The position numbers and the translations under genes were made by a program. Shown piece after piece: positions 7,471-15,078 of a DNA stretch of 21,519 nt (position 1 is the stretch's first letter; each line of letters begins with the position of its first letter). The notes under the pieces were generated by a model. The model worked only from the letters and a program-made list of their open reading frames with translations. It did no database searches and was not told the origin of the DNA. Origin of the DNA: Pasteurellaceae bacterium (GTDB taxonomy: Bacteria; Pseudomonadota; Gammaproteobacteria; Enterobacterales; Pasteurellaceae); NCBI GenBank assembly GCA_900756875.1, contig CAAELW010000080.1:1-21519 (forward strand). The letters are read 5' to 3'.

Positions 7471-8667
7471 ATGAGTATAACTCAAACTAATAGACCAAAG
7501 CGTTCGCACGTTTTCTTTTTGAAATTAGCGTTAGGCGTATTTGTGTTAATTTTTGCTGCAATGATTTTTCTTAATCAAATGAAAGCAAAAGGCATTGCTG
7601 ATTTCTTAGCAAATAAACCTGAAACAGCTTCTCCTGTTACCGCAATGACAGTTAAGGCTTCAGAATGGACGCCGATCATTGAAACAACCGGTCTTGTTCG
7701 TCCAAATCAAGGGGCGATGTTAAGTGCACAAAGCGCTGGAACCGTGTCTAAAGTGCTCGTGCAAAATGGCCAAAGCGTGAAAAAGGGTGATTTGTTAGTT
7801 GAGTTAGATAGTTCCGTTGAGCGTGCAAGCTTACAAGCGGCTCAAGCTCAAGTGGTGTCATTACGTCAAACTTATCAACGTTATGCAAACCTTGCAGGCA
7901 GCGGTGCCGTTTCTCGTCAAGAATTAGATAACGCAAAATCAGCTTATGAAGCACAAGCGGCAAATATTGAGTCATTAAAAGCAACCATTGAGCGTCGCCA
8001 AATCGTCGCGCCATTTGATGGTAAAGCTGGTATCGTGAAAGTGAATGTTGGTCAGTATGTTTCAAACGGTACTGAAATTGTGCGTGTGGAAGATCGTTCT
8101 TCAATGAAAGTCGATTTTGCGATTGCTCAAAACCTATTAGATAAATTGCATATTGGTCAAAAAGTAACAGCTACGGCAGATGCGCGTAAAGGTGAAACAT
8201 TTGCTGCTAAGGTGACTGCAATTGAGCCAGCAATTAATTCTTCAACGGGTTTAGTTGATGTTCAAGCAACATTTGAGCCAGAAGATGGCGCAAAATTATT
8301 GTCCGGTATGTTTACTCGCTTACATGTGGCTTTGCCAACAGAACATAATCAAATTGTGGTGCCACAAGTGGCGGTGAGTTACAACATGTATGGCGAATCG
8401 CTTTATATTTTGACCGCACTTTCTGATGAAGATATTGAGAAATTAGGCGGCGCAGAGAAAGCAGCGAATATGTACCGTGCAAAATCAATCACTGTATTTA
8501 CGAAAGATCGTCAAGGCATTTATGCCCAATTAAAAGGCGATGAAGTCAAAGTTGGCGATAAAATTGTGACTGGTGGTCAGCAAAACTTAAGTAATGGTGC
8601 ATTAGTTTCTGTTGCAGATAAAGCGGGCGTGGGTACAGAACAACCTGCAAATAAAACGAATCTTTAA
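7471..8667 (+). CDS. acrA: AcrA-type RND efflux periplasmic adaptor (membrane fusion protein)
   Basis: Adaptor joining the inner-membrane pump to an outer-membrane TolC-type channel; 398 residues. The N-terminus has one hydrophobic helix (about 14-34) and no lipobox cysteine, so it is probably anchored by an uncleaved helix rather than by lipid as in E. coli AcrA. The body shows the two lipoyl half-motifs (A-Q-S-A-G-T-V-S-K-V-L-V-Q-N-G about 86-100; I-V-A-P-F-D-G-K-A-G about 178-187) flanking an alpha-hairpin (about 114-176), then a beta-barrel and a membrane-proximal domain with the C-terminal V-G-D-K-I-V-T-G-G-Q. GGAG at 7459-7462, eight bases before the ATG, is a good ribosome site. acrB starts 13 bases after the stop. 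An uptake core lies at 8413-8421. No outer-membrane channel gene is nearby, so the tripartite pump must draw on one elsewhere. Confidence 0.92.
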   Translation: MSITQTNRPKRSHVFFLKLALGVFVLIFAAMIFLNQMKAKGIADFLANKPETASPVTAMTVKASEWTPIIETTGLVRPNQGAMLSAQSAGTVSKVLVQNGQSVKKGDLLVELDSSVERASLQAAQAQVVSLRQTYQRYANLAGSGAVSRQELDNAKSAYEAQAANIESLKATIERRQIVAPFDGKAGIVKVNVGQYVSNGTEIVRVEDRSSMKVDFAIAQNLLDKLHIGQKVTATADARKGETFAAKVTAIEPAINSSTGLVDVQATFEPEDGAKLLSGMFTRLHVALPTEHNQIVVPQVAVSYNMYGESLYILTALSDEDIEKLGGAEKAANMYRAKSITVFTKDRQGIYAQLKGDEVKVGDKIVTGGQQNLSNGALVSVADKAGVGTEQPANKTNL

Positions 8668-8680
8668 TTAGGAAAAGCGA

Positions 8681-11600
8681 ATGAGATTTACCGATATATT
8701 TATTCGTCGCCCTGTTTTGGCGGTTTCGATTAGCTTGTTAATCATTATTTTAGGTTTACAAGCGATCTCGAAATTGGCTGTGCGCGAATATCCGAAAATG
8801 ACCACAACGGTAATTACGGTGACCACCGCATATCCAGGTGCAGATGCAAACTTAATTCAGGCATTTGTGACCTCGAAAATTGAAGAAGCGGTAGCACAAG
8901 CAGACAATGTGGACTATATGTCTTCAAGCTCTAGCCCAAGCACTTCAACAGTCACCGTAAAAATGAAATTAAATACCGATCCGAATGCAGCCTTGGCAGA
9001 TGTGTTAGCCAAAGTTAACTCAGTTCGTTCTGAATTACCAAGTGGTATTGAAGATCCAACGATTTCTTCATCAACCGGTGGTTCGGGGATTATGTATATT
9101 AGTTTCCGTTCTAACAAACTTGATGCAAGCCAAGTGACTGACTATATTCAACGCGTAGTGAAACCACAATTCTTTACCGTAGAAGGTGTGGCGAGTGTAC
9201 AGATCTTTGGTGCTTCGGAGTACGCACTTCGTGTTTGGTTAGACCCAGAAAAAATGGCGGCTCAAAACCTTTCGGCAACACAGGTGATGTCAGCATTATC
9301 GGCGAATAACGTTCAAACAGCAGCAGGTAATGATAATGGCTATTTTGTGACCTATAAAAACAAAGTAGAAACTACGACAAAATCGGTTGAAGAATTAAGC
9401 AACTTAATTGTGACATCAAACGGTGATAAGTTAGTACGTTTACGCGATATCGCTGATATTGAATTAAATAAATCAAGCGATAGCTCACGTGCGGTAGCGA
9501 ATGGCGCAGATTCCGTTGTATTAGCGATTAATCCAACTTCGTCAGCAAACCCATTAACGGTAGCTGCGAAAGTGCGTCCGCTATATGACAGTATTAAAAA
9601 TAATCTGCCGGATGCTATTGAATCTGACATCTTATATGACCGTACAATTGCGATTAATAACTCCATTAATGAAGTAATCAAAACGATTGTTGAGGCAACG
9701 CTGATCGTGTTGGTGGTGATTACCATGTTTATTGGTTCATTCCGTGCGATTTTAATCCCGGTTATCACCATTCCGATTTCATTAATCGGGGTAATTATGT
9801 TGCTTCAAACCTTAGATTTCTCCATTAACTTGATGACGTTGTTGGCACTGGTTTTGGCCATCGGTTTAGTGGTGGATGATGCGATTGTGGTATTGGAAAA
9901 CGTGGACCGTCACATTAAGTTAGGTGAAACGCCATTCCGTGCGGCGATTATTGGTACGCGTGAAATCGCTGTTCCGGTTATTTCCATGACCATTGCCTTG
10001 ATTGCAGTATATTCTCCAATGGCGTTAATGGGGGGGATTACGGGTACATTGTTTAAAGAGTTCGCCTTAACCCTTGCAGGAGCGGTATTTATTTCAGGTA
10101 TCGTGGCATTAACACTTTCACCAATGATGACCAGCAAGTTACTGAAATCGAATGCGGAGCCAAGTAAATTAGAGCAACGAGTAGAGCATACACTAAGCAA
10201 AGTAAATGCAGCTTATGCGTATGTCCTTGATTTGGTGATGGTTAATCGTAAATGTATGTTGATGTTTGCAGCGATTATCTTTGCGACCTTACCGGTATTG
10301 TTTAAATCACTTTCAAGTGAATTAACCCCACCAGAAGATAAAGGGGCATTTTTGGCGATTGGTTCAGCACCGTCTAACGTAAACGTGGATTATGTGCAAA
10401 ATGCGATGGCACCTTATCAAGAGATTTTAAAAAATACGCCAGAAGTGCAGTTTGCCATGACAATTTCAGGTGCGCCAAGTTCTAACCAATCTTTAAACGT
10501 CATTACGTTAAAAGACTGGAAAGAACGTTCAAAAAGCCAAACTGAGATCTTAAATGAATTAAATGCGAAAGCGAAATCAATTCCTGAGGTATCTGTACAA
10601 GGCTTCTCGTTCCCAGAAATTGATACAGGGGAGCAAGGACCTCCGATTGGTTTTGTGATCAGCACATCACAAGATTACGGCGATTTAGCAAATGTAGCCG
10701 GTAAATTCTTAGAGGATATGCAAAAATCCAGTAAGTTCGTTTATACCAATCTCGATCTTAAATTTGATACCGCTCAAATGCGCATTAAGATTGATCGTGA
10801 AAAAGCAGGGACTTACGGCATTACGATGCAACAAATCAGCCGTACTTTAGGTAGCTTCTTATCTGCCGCAACCATTGAGCGTGTGGATATTGACGGCCGT
10901 GCTTATAAAATTATTTCCCAAGTAAAACGTGACAATCGTTTATCACCGGAAAGTTTTAATAAGTATTATGTGACAGCAGCAGATGGTACCTCTGTACCGT
11001 TAAGCAGCTTAGTGACTGCCACATTAGAGCCACAACCAAGCTCATTACCTCGTTTTAGCCAGTTAAACTCAGCGGTAATCAGTGCAGTACCAATGCCGGG
11101 TACTTCAATTGGTGATGCAGTCCAATGGTTACAAGACAATGCGAAAAATACCTTGCCACAGGGTTACAACTATGACTTTAAAGGTGAGGCACGTCAGTTA
11201 GTACAAGAGGGTAATGCACTTGCTGTAACGTTCTTACTTGCGGTAGTGATTATTTTCTTAGTCTTGGCGATTCAGTTTGAATCAATTCGCGATCCAATCG
11301 TGATTATGATTTCCGTACCGTTAGCCGTGAGTGGTGCATTGTTAGCCTTAAATGCCTTTGGATTTTTGGGTATTGCAGGCTCAACGCTAAATATCTACTC
11401 ACAGGTTGGTTTGATTACCTTAGTCGGACTTATCACAAAACACGGTATTTTGATGTGTGAAGTAGCGAAAGAAGAGCAGTTAAATCATGGTAAAACGCGT
11501 ATTGAAGCGATTACCGAAGCGGCTAAAGTACGTTTACGTCCAATTCTGATGACAACCGCTGCGATGATTGCAGGTCTTGTACCGTTGCTTTATGCAACAG

Positions 11601-11785
11601 GTGCGGGTGCGGTATCTCGTTTCAGTATGGGTATCGTTATCGTGGCTGGTTTGGCAATCGGTACATTGTTTACCTTATTCGTGTTGCCAGTGATTTATTC
11701 TTACATTGCAAGCGAACACAAGCCGTTGCCAGTATTTGATGAAAATGTGAAACCAATTGAAGGTCACATTAACGAACAACATTAA
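8681..11785 (+). CDS. acrB: AcrB-type RND multidrug efflux transporter
   Basis: Proton-driven inner-membrane pump of the HAE-1 RND family, 1034 residues, the usual length. The start M-R-F-T-D-I-F-I-R-R-P-V is typical. The proton relay is present: D399-D400 in TM4 (G-L-V-V-D-D-A-I-V-V-L-E-N-V) and K920 in TM10 (L-I-T-K-H-G-I-L), corresponding to E. coli D407, D408 and K940. Twelve hydrophobic helices occur in the expected pattern: TM1 near 9-28, a large periplasmic loop, TM2-6 at about 330-480, TM7 near 525-545, a second large loop, and TM8-12 at about 845-1010. The GGAAAAG ribosome site lies just before the ATG. Substrates cannot be deduced. The long gene contains no uptake core, unlike most neighbours; an uptake-sequence terminator follows 20 bases after the stop. 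Confidence 0.95.
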   Translation: MRFTDIFIRRPVLAVSISLLIIILGLQAISKLAVREYPKMTTTVITVTTAYPGADANLIQAFVTSKIEEAVAQADNVDYMSSSSSPSTSTVTVKMKLNTDPNAALADVLAKVNSVRSELPSGIEDPTISSSTGGSGIMYISFRSNKLDASQVTDYIQRVVKPQFFTVEGVASVQIFGASEYALRVWLDPEKMAAQNLSATQVMSALSANNVQTAAGNDNGYFVTYKNKVETTTKSVEELSNLIVTSNGDKLVRLRDIADIELNKSSDSSRAVANGADSVVLAINPTSSANPLTVAAKVRPLYDSIKNNLPDAIESDILYDRTIAINNSINEVIKTIVEATLIVLVVITMFIGSFRAILIPVITIPISLIGVIMLLQTLDFSINLMTLLALVLAIGLVVDDAIVVLENVDRHIKLGETPFRAAIIGTREIAVPVISMTIALIAVYSPMALMGGITGTLFKEFALTLAGAVFISGIVALTLSPMMTSKLLKSNAEPSKLEQRVEHTLSKVNAAYAYVLDLVMVNRKCMLMFAAIIFATLPVLFKSLSSELTPPEDKGAFLAIGSAPSNVNVDYVQNAMAPYQEILKNTPEVQFAMTISGAPSSNQSLNVITLKDWKERSKSQTEILNELNAKAKSIPEVSVQGFSFPEIDTGEQGPPIGFVISTSQDYGDLANVAGKFLEDMQKSSKFVYTNLDLKFDTAQMRIKIDREKAGTYGITMQQISRTLGSFLSAATIERVDIDGRAYKIISQVKRDNRLSPESFNKYYVTAADGTSVPLSSLVTATLEPQPSSLPRFSQLNSAVISAVPMPGTSIGDAVQWLQDNAKNTLPQGYNYDFKGEARQLVQEGNALAVTFLLAVVIIFLVLAIQFESIRDPIVIMISVPLAVSGALLALNAFGFLGIAGSTLNIYSQVGLITLVGLITKHGILMCEVAKEEQLNHGKTRIEAITEAAKVRLRPILMTTAAMIAGLVPLLYATGAGAVSRFSMGIVIVAGLAIGTLFTLFVLPVIYSYIASEHKPLPVFDENVKPIEGHINEQH

Positions 11786-11804
11786 TTGAAAATACTATAA
11801 AAAC

Positions 11805-11840
11805 AAACCGCACTTTGATTTTTCAAGTGCGGTTTTCTTT
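11805..11840 (+). terminator. acrB terminator from inverted uptake sequences
   Basis: AAACCGCACTT (11805-11815), a 9-base loop, AAGTGCGGTTT (11825-11835), then TTCTTTT. An 11-bp perfect stem formed by uptake cores at 11807-11815 and 11825-11833, in the orientation opposite to the ftsN terminator (reverse core first). Confidence 0.85.
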
Positions 11841-11849
11841 TAGATATTA

Positions 11850-11876
11850 AAAAAGCGAACATGGTGTTCGCTTTTT
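11850..11876. terminator. Bidirectional terminator between acrB and the M48 protease gene
   Basis: AAAAAGCGAACA (11850-11861), loop TGG, TGTTCGCTTTTT (11865-11876): a 12-bp perfect stem with A run on one side and T run on the other, placed between two convergent genes. It can serve transcripts from either side. A lone uptake core follows at 11885-11893. Confidence 0.85.
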
Positions 11877-11912
11877 ATTTATGAAAGTGCGGTCAATTTT
11901 GGACCTTTTTAT

Positions 11913-12692
11913 TTAGCCATTTTTATTTTTAGCGGCTTTGTAAAGTTCCATCGCTTCTGGTAATAAGCGTTGTAAGTTTTCTTGACGAGATTCATCACTC
12001 GGGTGAGTAGAAGCTAACACATCAAGTGCGCCTTTAGAGCCACCAGAGGCTTTAGCCATTTTTTGCCATAAACCAGGCGCGACTTGTGGATTGTAACCTG
12101 AGCGAGCCATTAACATGAGACCCACTTCATCGGCTTCAGTTTCAGCGCTACGAGAGTAAGGCTTATCTAAAGCAAAGTCTTTAGTCAGTGTGACTAAATC
12201 AGTCACGTCGGCTCCAACGACAACAGACAGAGCTGTTCCACCAATAGCGCCAGCAATCGCACTCATGGTGCCGAAGTTGGCTTTGGCTTTACCGTGCTCT
12301 TTTAAGGCGTGAGCCATTTCATGACCCATTACAACCGCGATTTCATTATCGTTTAGTTGTAAAGTATCCACTAATCCTGTGTAGAAAGCCATTTTTCCGC
12401 CCGGCATAGCCCAAGCATTGAGCTCTTTAGATTTAATGACATTGATTTGCCAATTAAACTTTAAGCCAGTTTCATTCGCTTGGTTTGCATAAGGCACCAT
12501 TTTGTTAAAGACATGATGAATACGTCTTGCGGTATTTGATGTGGTATCAATCGCACCTTGTGAGCGAATTTTCCCCATTTCTTGTGTGTAGCTACTTGCT
12601 GCTTCTTGATTGATTGAGGCAGAATCCGCACAAGACGTGATAACCGCCCCTGCTAATACAGCAAAAGCAAAACTTTTGAGTTGTTTTTTCAT
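11913..12692 (-). CDS. M48-family metalloprotease lipoprotein (LoiP/YcaL-like)
   Basis: 259-residue zinc metalloprotease predicted to sit in the envelope. The signal peptide (K-K-Q-L-K-S then a hydrophobic stretch) ends in a lipobox I-T-S-C with C21 as the lipidated residue; aspartate at +3, not +2, gives no classical inner-membrane retention signal, so outer-membrane location is possible. The catalytic motif is H124-E125-M-A-H128, and the third zinc ligand is probably E186 in E-T-E-A-D-E-V-G. A-M-P-G-G-K-M-A-F-Y-T-G-L (95-107) and S-T-H-P-S-D-E-S-R (228-236) are further M48 motifs. A glycine/alanine-rich hydrophobic patch (142-163) lies after the active site. E. coli relatives LoiP and YcaL act in outer-membrane protein quality control; the exact orthologue is not settled here. 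The ATG at 12692 has AAAGGA upstream. The gene is convergent with acrB and divergent from mtr. Confidence 0.88.
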   Translation of the reverse strand: MKKQLKSFAFAVLAGAVITSCADSASINQEAASSYTQEMGKIRSQGAIDTTSNTARRIHHVFNKMVPYANQANETGLKFNWQINVIKSKELNAWAMPGGKMAFYTGLVDTLQLNDNEIAVVMGHEMAHALKEHGKAKANFGTMSAIAGAIGGTALSVVVGADVTDLVTLTKDFALDKPYSRSAETEADEVGLMLMARSGYNPQVAPGLWQKMAKASGGSKGALDVLASTHPSDESRQENLQRLLPEAMELYKAAKNKNG

Positions 12693-12756
12693 AAATTATC
12701 CTTTTGTTGAGATGGCTGATTATATGAATTTATTGCGTTTTGTCGATACAAAAAGA

Positions 12757-12784
12757 TTGTCTTTTAAATTTGCACTACTATAAT
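12757..12784 (+). promoter_or_regulatory. mtr promoter
   Basis: -35 TTGTCT (12757-12762), 16-base spacer, perfect -10 TATAAT (12779-12784). Transcription would begin near 12791, giving a leader of about 23 bases before the ATG at 12814, with AGGA at 12803-12806 as ribosome site. Confidence 0.7.
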
Positions 12785-12795
12785 AGTGCAAATTT
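12766..12795. promoter_or_regulatory. TrpR-like operator palindrome over the mtr -10 box
   Basis: AAATTTGCACTA (12766-12777), CTATAA, TAGTGCAAATTT (12784-12795): perfect 12-bp arms centred on the -10 box. The inner ACTA-N6-TAGT has the same spacing as the ACTAG/CTAGT half-sites of the E. coli trp operator (12 of 18 core positions agree by my alignment). Since mtr is a TrpR target in E. coli, TrpR is the leading candidate; the operator role is inferred. Confidence 0.6.
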
Positions 12796-12813
12796 TTATT
12801 TTAGGACTTAACG

Positions 12814-14070
12814 ATGACAATAAAAAAATCTCCTTCTTTATTAGGCGGCGCCATGATTATTGCGGGTACCGCGATTGGTGCAGGTATGCTCGCTAATCCA
12901 ACTTCGACGGCGGGCGTATGGTTTATCGGCTCTATTCTGGCTTTGGTTTACACCTGGTTTTGTATGACCACATCAGGTTTGATGATCTTAGAAGCCAACT
13001 TACATTATCCTACCGGCTCAAGCTTTGACACCATCGTGAAAGATTTGTTAGGAAAAGGTTGGAATATTATCAATGGTCTTTCCGTTGCTTTCGTGTTGTA
13101 TATTTTAACCTATGCCTATATCACCTCTGGCGGCGGTATTACACAAAACTTGCTCAATCAAGCCTTGGGTTCCGCTGAAAGTGCGGTCGATATTGGACGT
13201 ACTTCTGGTTCCTTGATTTTCTGTTTTATTCTTGCAGCTTTCGTCTGGCTTTCTACTAAAGCAGTGGATCGTTTCACAACCATTTTGATTGTTGGAATGG
13301 TGGTGGCTTTCTTCCTTTCTACCGCAGGCTTATTGAGCTCTGTAAAAACAGAGGTGTTATTCAATACCATTGCGGAAGGTGAACAAAGCTATTTGCCTTA
13401 TTTATTGACCGCACTTCCAGTTTGCTTGGTGTCTTTTGGTTTCCACGGAAATGTACCGAGCCTCGTCAAATATTACGATCGTGATGGTAGTAGAGTAATG
13501 AAATCGATCTTTATCGGTACGGGCTTAGCCTTAGTGATTTACGTCTTATGGCAGCTGGCGGTGCAAGGTAATTTACCACGTACAGAATTTGCACCTGTAA
13601 TTGAAAAAGGTGGCGATGTATCAGCATTATTAGAAGCGTTACACAAATACATTGAAGTAGAATACATTGCCGTTGTGTTGAATTTCTTTGCTTATATGGC
13701 TATTGCTACTTCATTCTTAGGGGTAACTTTAGGTTTATTTGATTATATTGCCGACTTATTTAAATTTGATGACAGCTTATTAGGCAGAACAAAAACCACA
13801 TTGGTGACATTCTTACCGCCACTATTGTTAAGTTTACAATTCCCTTATGGCTTTGTGATCGCTATTGGTTATGCCGGATTAGCTGCAACCATTTGGGCAG
13901 CAATCGTGCCGGCACTACTTGCTAAAGCCAGTCGTCAAAAATTCCCAAATGCAACTTATAAAGTCTATGGCGGCAATTTTATGATCGGCTTTGTGATCTT
14001 ATTCGGTGTGTTAAATATTGTGGCACAAGTAGGCGCAAACTTAGGATGGTTTGCAAGTTTCACAGGATAA
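12814..14070 (+). CDS. mtr: Mtr, tryptophan-specific permease
   Basis: Inner-membrane aromatic amino acid transporter of the Mtr/TnaB/TyrP family, 418 residues (E. coli Mtr 414), about eleven hydrophobic helices. I choose Mtr over TyrP because long blocks match E. coli Mtr: S-P-S-L-L-G-G, W-F-C-M-x2-S-G-L-M-I-L-E-A-N-L, G-S-S-F-D-T-I-x-K-D-L-L-G-K-G-W-N, A-F-V-L-Y-I-L-T-Y-A-Y-I, F-x-G-N-V-P-S-L-x-K-Y-Y and G-Y-A-G-L-A-A-T-I-W-A-A-I-V-P-A-L-L. The N-terminal G-T-A-I-G-A-G-M is the glycine-rich substrate motif of the family. The promoter carries a TrpR-like palindrome, so uptake is probably shut down when tryptophan is plentiful. Uptake cores lie at 13179-13187 and 13408-13416. A terminator follows 21 bases after the stop. 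Confidence 0.9.
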   Translation: MTIKKSPSLLGGAMIIAGTAIGAGMLANPTSTAGVWFIGSILALVYTWFCMTTSGLMILEANLHYPTGSSFDTIVKDLLGKGWNIINGLSVAFVLYILTYAYITSGGGITQNLLNQALGSAESAVDIGRTSGSLIFCFILAAFVWLSTKAVDRFTTILIVGMVVAFFLSTAGLLSSVKTEVLFNTIAEGEQSYLPYLLTALPVCLVSFGFHGNVPSLVKYYDRDGSRVMKSIFIGTGLALVIYVLWQLAVQGNLPRTEFAPVIEKGGDVSALLEALHKYIEVEYIAVVLNFFAYMAIATSFLGVTLGLFDYIADLFKFDDSLLGRTKTTLVTFLPPLLLSLQFPYGFVIAIGYAGLAATIWAAIVPALLAKASRQKFPNATYKVYGGNFMIGFVILFGVLNIVAQVGANLGWFASFTG

Positions 14071-14091
14071 GTTTTCACGTTAATATAGTAG

Positions 14092-14115
14092 GGGCGTATC
14101 AAATACGCCCTTTTT
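14092..14115 (+). terminator. mtr intrinsic terminator
   Basis: GGGCGTAT (14092-14099), loop CAA, ATACGCCC (14103-14110), then TTTTT. An 8-bp perfect stem with U tail, between mtr and the methyltransferase gene. Confidence 0.9.
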
Positions 14116-14135
14116 AATTTTGCATAGGAAACAAA

Positions 14136-14909
14136 ATGAATAACAAAACGAGTGTTTATGATAAAGAAAACTTCTTTGCGCTTTATCAAAAACTTCGATC
14201 TAATCCCATAAGTCTCAATGAAATAGTGGAAAAGCCAACGATGCTTTCCCTGTTACCTGATTTGCAAGGGAAGAAATTACTCGATCTAGGCTGTGGAACG
14301 GGCGGACATTTGCAACTCTATTTAGAACGCGATGCGGCGAGTGTAGTGGGAACAGATCTTTCAGTTAAAATGGTCGAGCAAGCTGAAAAAGAGCTAAAAA
14401 AGTGCGGTCAATTTTCTGGACGTTTTTCGTTATATCAGTTACCGATGGAAAAATTAACGGAATTGCCAGAAAGTGATTTTGATGTCATTACCAGCTCTTT
14501 TGCTTTTCACTATATTGAAGATTTTCCTGCTTTATTAGCTTCCATTGCCAACAAACTTAAGCCTAATAGTACATTAGTTTTTTCCCAGGAGCATCCGATT
14601 ACAACTTGCCATAAAGAAGGGGAGCGTTGGGAAAAAAATGAGAAAAAGCAGCAAGTCGCTTATCGTTTAAATCATTACCGTGATGAAGGGCTAAGAGAGC
14701 GAAATTGGTTTCAACAACCTTTTAAAACCTATCACCGCACGATGGCAACGATTATTAATGATTTAATTGCTGCAGGTTTTCAAATTGAACAAATGGCTGA
14801 ACCCATGTTAGCCGAGCAACCACAATGGCATGATGAATTTAAAGATTTGCGACATCGTCCCCCTTTATTGTTTATTAAAGCAAGAAAAGTAATAAATTTG
14901 ACAAAATAA
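14136..14909 (+). CDS. Class I SAM-dependent methyltransferase, target unknown
   Basis: 257-residue cytoplasmic protein with a standard Rossmann SAM-binding core: motif I K-L-L-D-L-G-C-G-T-G-G-H-L (about 47-59), an acidic motif II V-V-G-T-D-L-S, then Y-Q-L-P-M-E-K-L and the motif IV region F-D-V-I-T-S-S-F-A-F-H-Y. It belongs to the broad Methyltransf_11/25-type group; I do not recognise a specific substrate. The C-terminal part (E-H-P-I-T-T-C-H onward, many H, W, R residues) probably forms the substrate side. The ATG at 14136 has ATAGGAAAC as ribosome site. It stands alone after the mtr terminator; no promoter is obvious. An uptake core at 14400-14408 is read as K-C-G-Q. The rpsB promoter begins 22 bases past its stop. 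Confidence 0.85.
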   Translation: MNNKTSVYDKENFFALYQKLRSNPISLNEIVEKPTMLSLLPDLQGKKLLDLGCGTGGHLQLYLERDAASVVGTDLSVKMVEQAEKELKKCGQFSGRFSLYQLPMEKLTELPESDFDVITSSFAFHYIEDFPALLASIANKLKPNSTLVFSQEHPITTCHKEGERWEKNEKKQQVAYRLNHYRDEGLRERNWFQQPFKTYHRTMATIINDLIAAGFQIEQMAEPMLAEQPQWHDEFKDLRHRPPLLFIKARKVINLTK

Positions 14910-14931
14910 ACTGGTTTTTGACCGCACTTTA

Positions 14932-14940
14932 TGGTATAAA
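14932..14940 (+). promoter_or_regulatory. rpsB: rpsB-tsf promoter (extended -10)
   Basis: TGGTATAAA is an extended -10 (TG-N-TATAAA) followed by a GC-rich discriminator TCGCACCGC, the pattern expected for stringently controlled ribosomal promoters and like the extended -10 reported for E. coli rpsB. No proper -35 is present at 17 bases. An uptake core at 14921-14929 lies between the -35 and -10 positions. Confidence 0.7.
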
Positions 14941-14946
14941 TCGCAC

Positions 14947-15078
14947 CGCTGTTTTTGGGTTTCAAAAGCAGCGTTTTTAATTATTAACAACACACACATA
15001 TCATTAAGGCTTAATCGGGGTGCCAAACGGTCGATTAGCTGATATGTGGAGGCTCAACCCCAACAAAAGGAAAATATT
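14947..15078 (+). ncRNA. rpsB 5' leader, probable S2 autoregulatory RNA
   Basis: About 130 bases from the predicted start to the rpsB ATG, with two clear hairpins. The first pairs CGCTGTTTTTG (14947-14957) with CAAAAGCAGCG (14963-14973) around a 5-base loop, followed by a U run. The second pairs GCTTAATCG (15009-15017, one bulged T) with CGATTAGC (15032-15039). GGGG at 15017-15020 could also pair with CCCC at 15058-15061, bridging the second hairpin to the region near the start codon. S2 represses its own operon through the leader in E. coli and other gamma-proteobacteria; assigning this leader to that mechanism is inference from position and structure. Confidence 0.55.

Noticed and set aside
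11885..11910. Third terminator after acrB
   Set aside because: The stem is only GGTC/GACC, four pairs; noted in findings but too weak for the feature list.
12814..14070. Assignment as TyrP (tyrosine permease)
   Set aside because: Long identical blocks match E. coli Mtr, and the promoter palindrome resembles a TrpR rather than a TyrR (TGTAAA-N6-TTTACA) site.
14947..14978. Hairpin plus U run read as the methyltransferase terminator
   Set aside because: It starts at the predicted first bases of the rpsB transcript, after the extended -10; more likely the first leader hairpin, though it could act on readthrough as well.
15017..15024. GGGGTGCC, reminiscent of the TPP riboswitch core
   Set aside because: No CTGAGA or other conserved TPP elements follow, and the gene downstream is rpsB, not a thiamine gene.
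15046..15078. Upstream GTG start for rpsB
   Set aside because: It would translate leader sequence; the ATG at 15079 has a ribosome site and gives the conserved N-terminus.
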